Below are positions 12,525 to 13,761 of a DNA stretch of 13,761 nt, in pieces. Numbering within the stretch: the stretch's first letter is position 1; each line of letters begins with the position of its first letter. Made by a program: the position numbers and the translations under genes. Under the pieces are notes generated by a model. The model ran no database searches. It was not told where the DNA came from and saw only the letters and a program-made list of their open reading frames with translations. Source of the DNA: a bacterium (GTDB taxonomy: Bacteria > Armatimonadota > Fimbriimonadia > Fimbriimonadales > JBAXQP01); assembly GCA_037131655.1 (NCBI GenBank), contig JBAXQP010000039.1, positions 1 to 13,761 of the forward strand, given 5' to 3'.

Positions 12525-13094
12525 ATGTCAAGAATTGGACGACAACCAATCCCTGTTCCACAGGGTGTCACGGTTACTATAGATAAAATTAATAATGTCT
12601 CGGTGAAGGGTCCTAAGGGTGAATTATCTCGCCAGCTTTCGCAAGACATGATTATCAAACAGGTAGACAGTATTGTCACTGTTGAGCGACCAACTAATCA
12701 GTATCGCCATCGACAAATTCATGGCTTGACCAGAACGTTGATTGACAACATGGTCAAAGGTGTGAACGATGGTTATTCGAAGCAGCTTGAGATCGTTGGC
12801 GTTGGTTATCGCGCTGTGATCGAGAACGAGGAATTAGTGCTTAGTGTTGGATTATCCTATCCGGCACGTGTTAAGCCTCGTCCCGGCATTACCTTCGAAG
12901 CAGGTACGGATCAACAGAGCCGCGCGCTTTTTGTGAAGATTAGCGGAATTAACAAAGAAACCGTCGGCCAACAGACTGCTGATATTCAGCGTCTTAGGCC
13001 ACCGGACCCATATAAGGGCAAGGGTATTCGAATCTTTGGTCAAAAGATTAAGCTCAAGCCCGGCAAACGTGGTACGGCTGGCGGTAAGAAGTAG
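12525..13094 (+). CDS. rplF: 50S ribosomal protein L6
   Basis: L6 lies beside the sarcin-ricin loop and the factor-binding site used by EF-G and EF-Tu. The 189 residues contain two tandem L6 repeats and the conserved blocks SRIGRQPIPVPQGV, VKGPKGELSR, the middle GVNDGYSKQLEIVGVGYRA, and the C-terminal signature QRLRPPDPYKGKGIR, followed by a basic Gly/Lys tail. AAGGAGG lies before the ATG in a 12-base gap after rpsH, so these two are probably read together. The length is slightly above the usual 175-180 owing to the C-terminal tail. Confidence 0.97.
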   Translation: MSRIGRQPIPVPQGVTVTIDKINNVSVKGPKGELSRQLSQDMIIKQVDSIVTVERPTNQYRHRQIHGLTRTLIDNMVKGVNDGYSKQLEIVGVGYRAVIENEELVLSVGLSYPARVKPRPGITFEAGTDQQSRALFVKISGINKETVGQQTADIQRLRPPDPYKGKGIRIFGQKIKLKPGKRGTAGGKK

Positions 13095-13100
13095 GAATAA

Positions 13101-13151
13101 CAGCTATCCGTCACTCGGCGGTTCGCCCCCGCGGGCCTACGGGATAAGCTG
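13101..13151 (+). other. Long stem-loop between rplF and rplR
   Basis: CAGCT (13101-13105) pairs with AGCTG (13147-13151), and ATCCGT (13106-13111) with ACGGGAT (13139-13145), giving 11 base pairs with two single-base bulges. Inside, GGCG (13117-13120) can pair with CGCC (13124-13127), or GCCC (13125-13128) with GGGC (13133-13136). The GC-rich top and lack of a U-tract resemble the other gap hairpins. It ends a few bases before the rplR ribosome binding site. Confidence 0.6.
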
Positions 13152-13167
13152 CGTTAGGGAGATATAA

Positions 13168-13533
13168 ATGGCGAAAACAAATAGACATATAGAACGAAAT
13201 CGGCGTCATATACGCGTCCGAAAGTCAGTGGCGGGTACATTAGACCGTCCAAGGTTGGCGGTGTTTCGAAGCCATCAGCACATCTATGCGCAAGTAATTG
13301 ATGATGCTCAAGGTATGACATTAGCTGCCGCATCGACAGTAGAAAAAGAGCTCAAAGGTGTTTTGGGCAAGACGAGTAACAAAGTAGCTGCAGTTGCAGT
13401 TGGCGAGCTTATCGCAAAAAGAGCCATTGAAAAGGGAATTAACAAGGTCGTTTATGACCGAGGTGGTTTCCGCTACCATGGCCGCATTGCTTCAGTCGCT
13501 GATGGAGCACGTAAAGCCGGATTAGAGTTCTAA
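13168..13533 (+). CDS. rplR: 50S ribosomal protein L18
   Basis: L18 binds 5S rRNA and, with L5, joins it to the central protuberance. The 121 residues have the L18 pattern: a basic N-terminal stretch (NRHIERNRRHIRVRKSVAGT), RPRLAVFRSHQHIYAQVIDD, then the body with VGELIAKRAIEKGINKVVYDRGGFRYHGRI, ending ADGARKAGLEF as most L18 do. AGGGAG lies 7 bases before the ATG, after a strong hairpin that separates it from rplF. A 30-base gap leads to rpsE. Confidence 0.97.
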   Translation: MAKTNRHIERNRRHIRVRKSVAGTLDRPRLAVFRSHQHIYAQVIDDAQGMTLAAASTVEKELKGVLGKTSNKVAAVAVGELIAKRAIEKGINKVVYDRGGFRYHGRIASVADGARKAGLEF

Positions 13534-13563
13534 AGATAAGATTGGACTGGATTTGGAGGAGTT

Positions 13564-13761
13564 ATGATCGAAGGCAGACCTGACCCTGATACGCTAAATT
13601 TAAGCTCGCGAATAGTACAAACTAACAAAGTCTTTAAAACCCATAAGGGTGGTAAGACAGCGAGTTGGAACGCGCTTGTGGTCGTCGGCGACGGTAATGG
13701 ATATGTAGGTGTAGCGCTGGGTAAGGCACGCGGTATTCCTGATGCGATTCGCAAGGGAGAA
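13564..13761 (+). CDS. rpsE: 30S ribosomal protein S5, N-terminal part (runs off window end)
   Basis: Translation from the ATG at 13564 gives 66 residues up to the window edge. They contain the double-stranded RNA-binding start of S5: IVQTNKVFKTHKGG, then ALVVVGDGNGYVGVALGKA and PDAIRKGE, which is diagnostic. S5 lies at the mRNA entry channel with S3 and S4 and affects decoding accuracy. GGAGGA (13555-13560) lies just upstream. The gene order rplR-rpsE is standard for spc operons. The C-terminal half is outside the window. Confidence 0.95.
   Translation, partial: MIEGRPDPDTLNLSSRIVQTNKVFKTHKGGKTASWNALVVVGDGNGYVGVALGKARGIPDAIRKGE

Noticed and set aside
1..13761. CRISPR arrays, insertion sequences, phage or attachment sites
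   Set aside because: No array-like repeats, transposase genes or terminal repeats were seen; the only repeat of note is the coding repeat in rpsC.

Overview
This window is a long, co-directional translation-gene cluster from a bacterium: the end of a str-type operon (fusA 3' end, tuf) running straight into the S10 operon (rpsJ, rplC, rplD, rplW, rplB, rpsS, rplV, rpsC, rplP, rpmC, rpsQ) and the spc operon (rplN, rplX, rplE, rpsN, rpsH, rplF, rplR, rpsE 5' end). All 21 genes are on the + strand. Gene order, bacterial EF-Tu/EF-G and Shine-Dalgarno sites before nearly every start show that the source is a bacterium. The phylum cannot be fixed from the sequence alone. A planctomycete-like EF-Tu switch I, a zinc-binding S14, base composition near the middle of the range, and long low-complexity tails on several ribosomal proteins suggest a deep-branching, little-studied lineage. 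Armatimonadota- or Planctomycetota-related groups are a guess only.

Layout. 1-643 is the C-terminal third of EF-G. 735-1943 is EF-Tu. 2013-2321 is S10. 2322-2656 is a 335-base non-coding gap with several possible RNA hairpins and a candidate extended -10 promoter, unusual in such a packed cluster. 2657-5080 holds L3, L4, L23 and L2. 5137-5418 is S19. 5511-6065 is L22 with a long tail. 6115-8214 is the overlapping block S3 (with a Gly/Arg-rich tail), L16, L29 and S17 (with a long N-terminal extension). 8261-9703 is L14, L24 and L5. 9742-11826 is a second, divergent EF-G placed between rplE and rpsN. 11914-13094 is S14, S8 and L6. 13168 to the end is L18 and the start of S5.

The genes supply subunits of both ribosomal halves plus the elongation GTPases that work on them. 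Many pairs overlap by 1 or 4 bases (TAATG or ATGA junctions), which suggests translational coupling. The wider gaps between coupled blocks nearly all carry a perfect or near-perfect inverted repeat, usually just before the next ribosome binding site. No U-tract terminator is seen anywhere, so the cluster may be one long transcript punctuated by hairpins.

The points most worth a second look are: the EF-G-like GTPase inside the spc operon, whose switch I and catalytic-histidine positions are changed while its domain IV is kept; the hairpins between coding blocks; the RGG-like tail on S3 and the low-complexity extensions on L22, S17 and L5; and the structured rpsJ-rplC gap.
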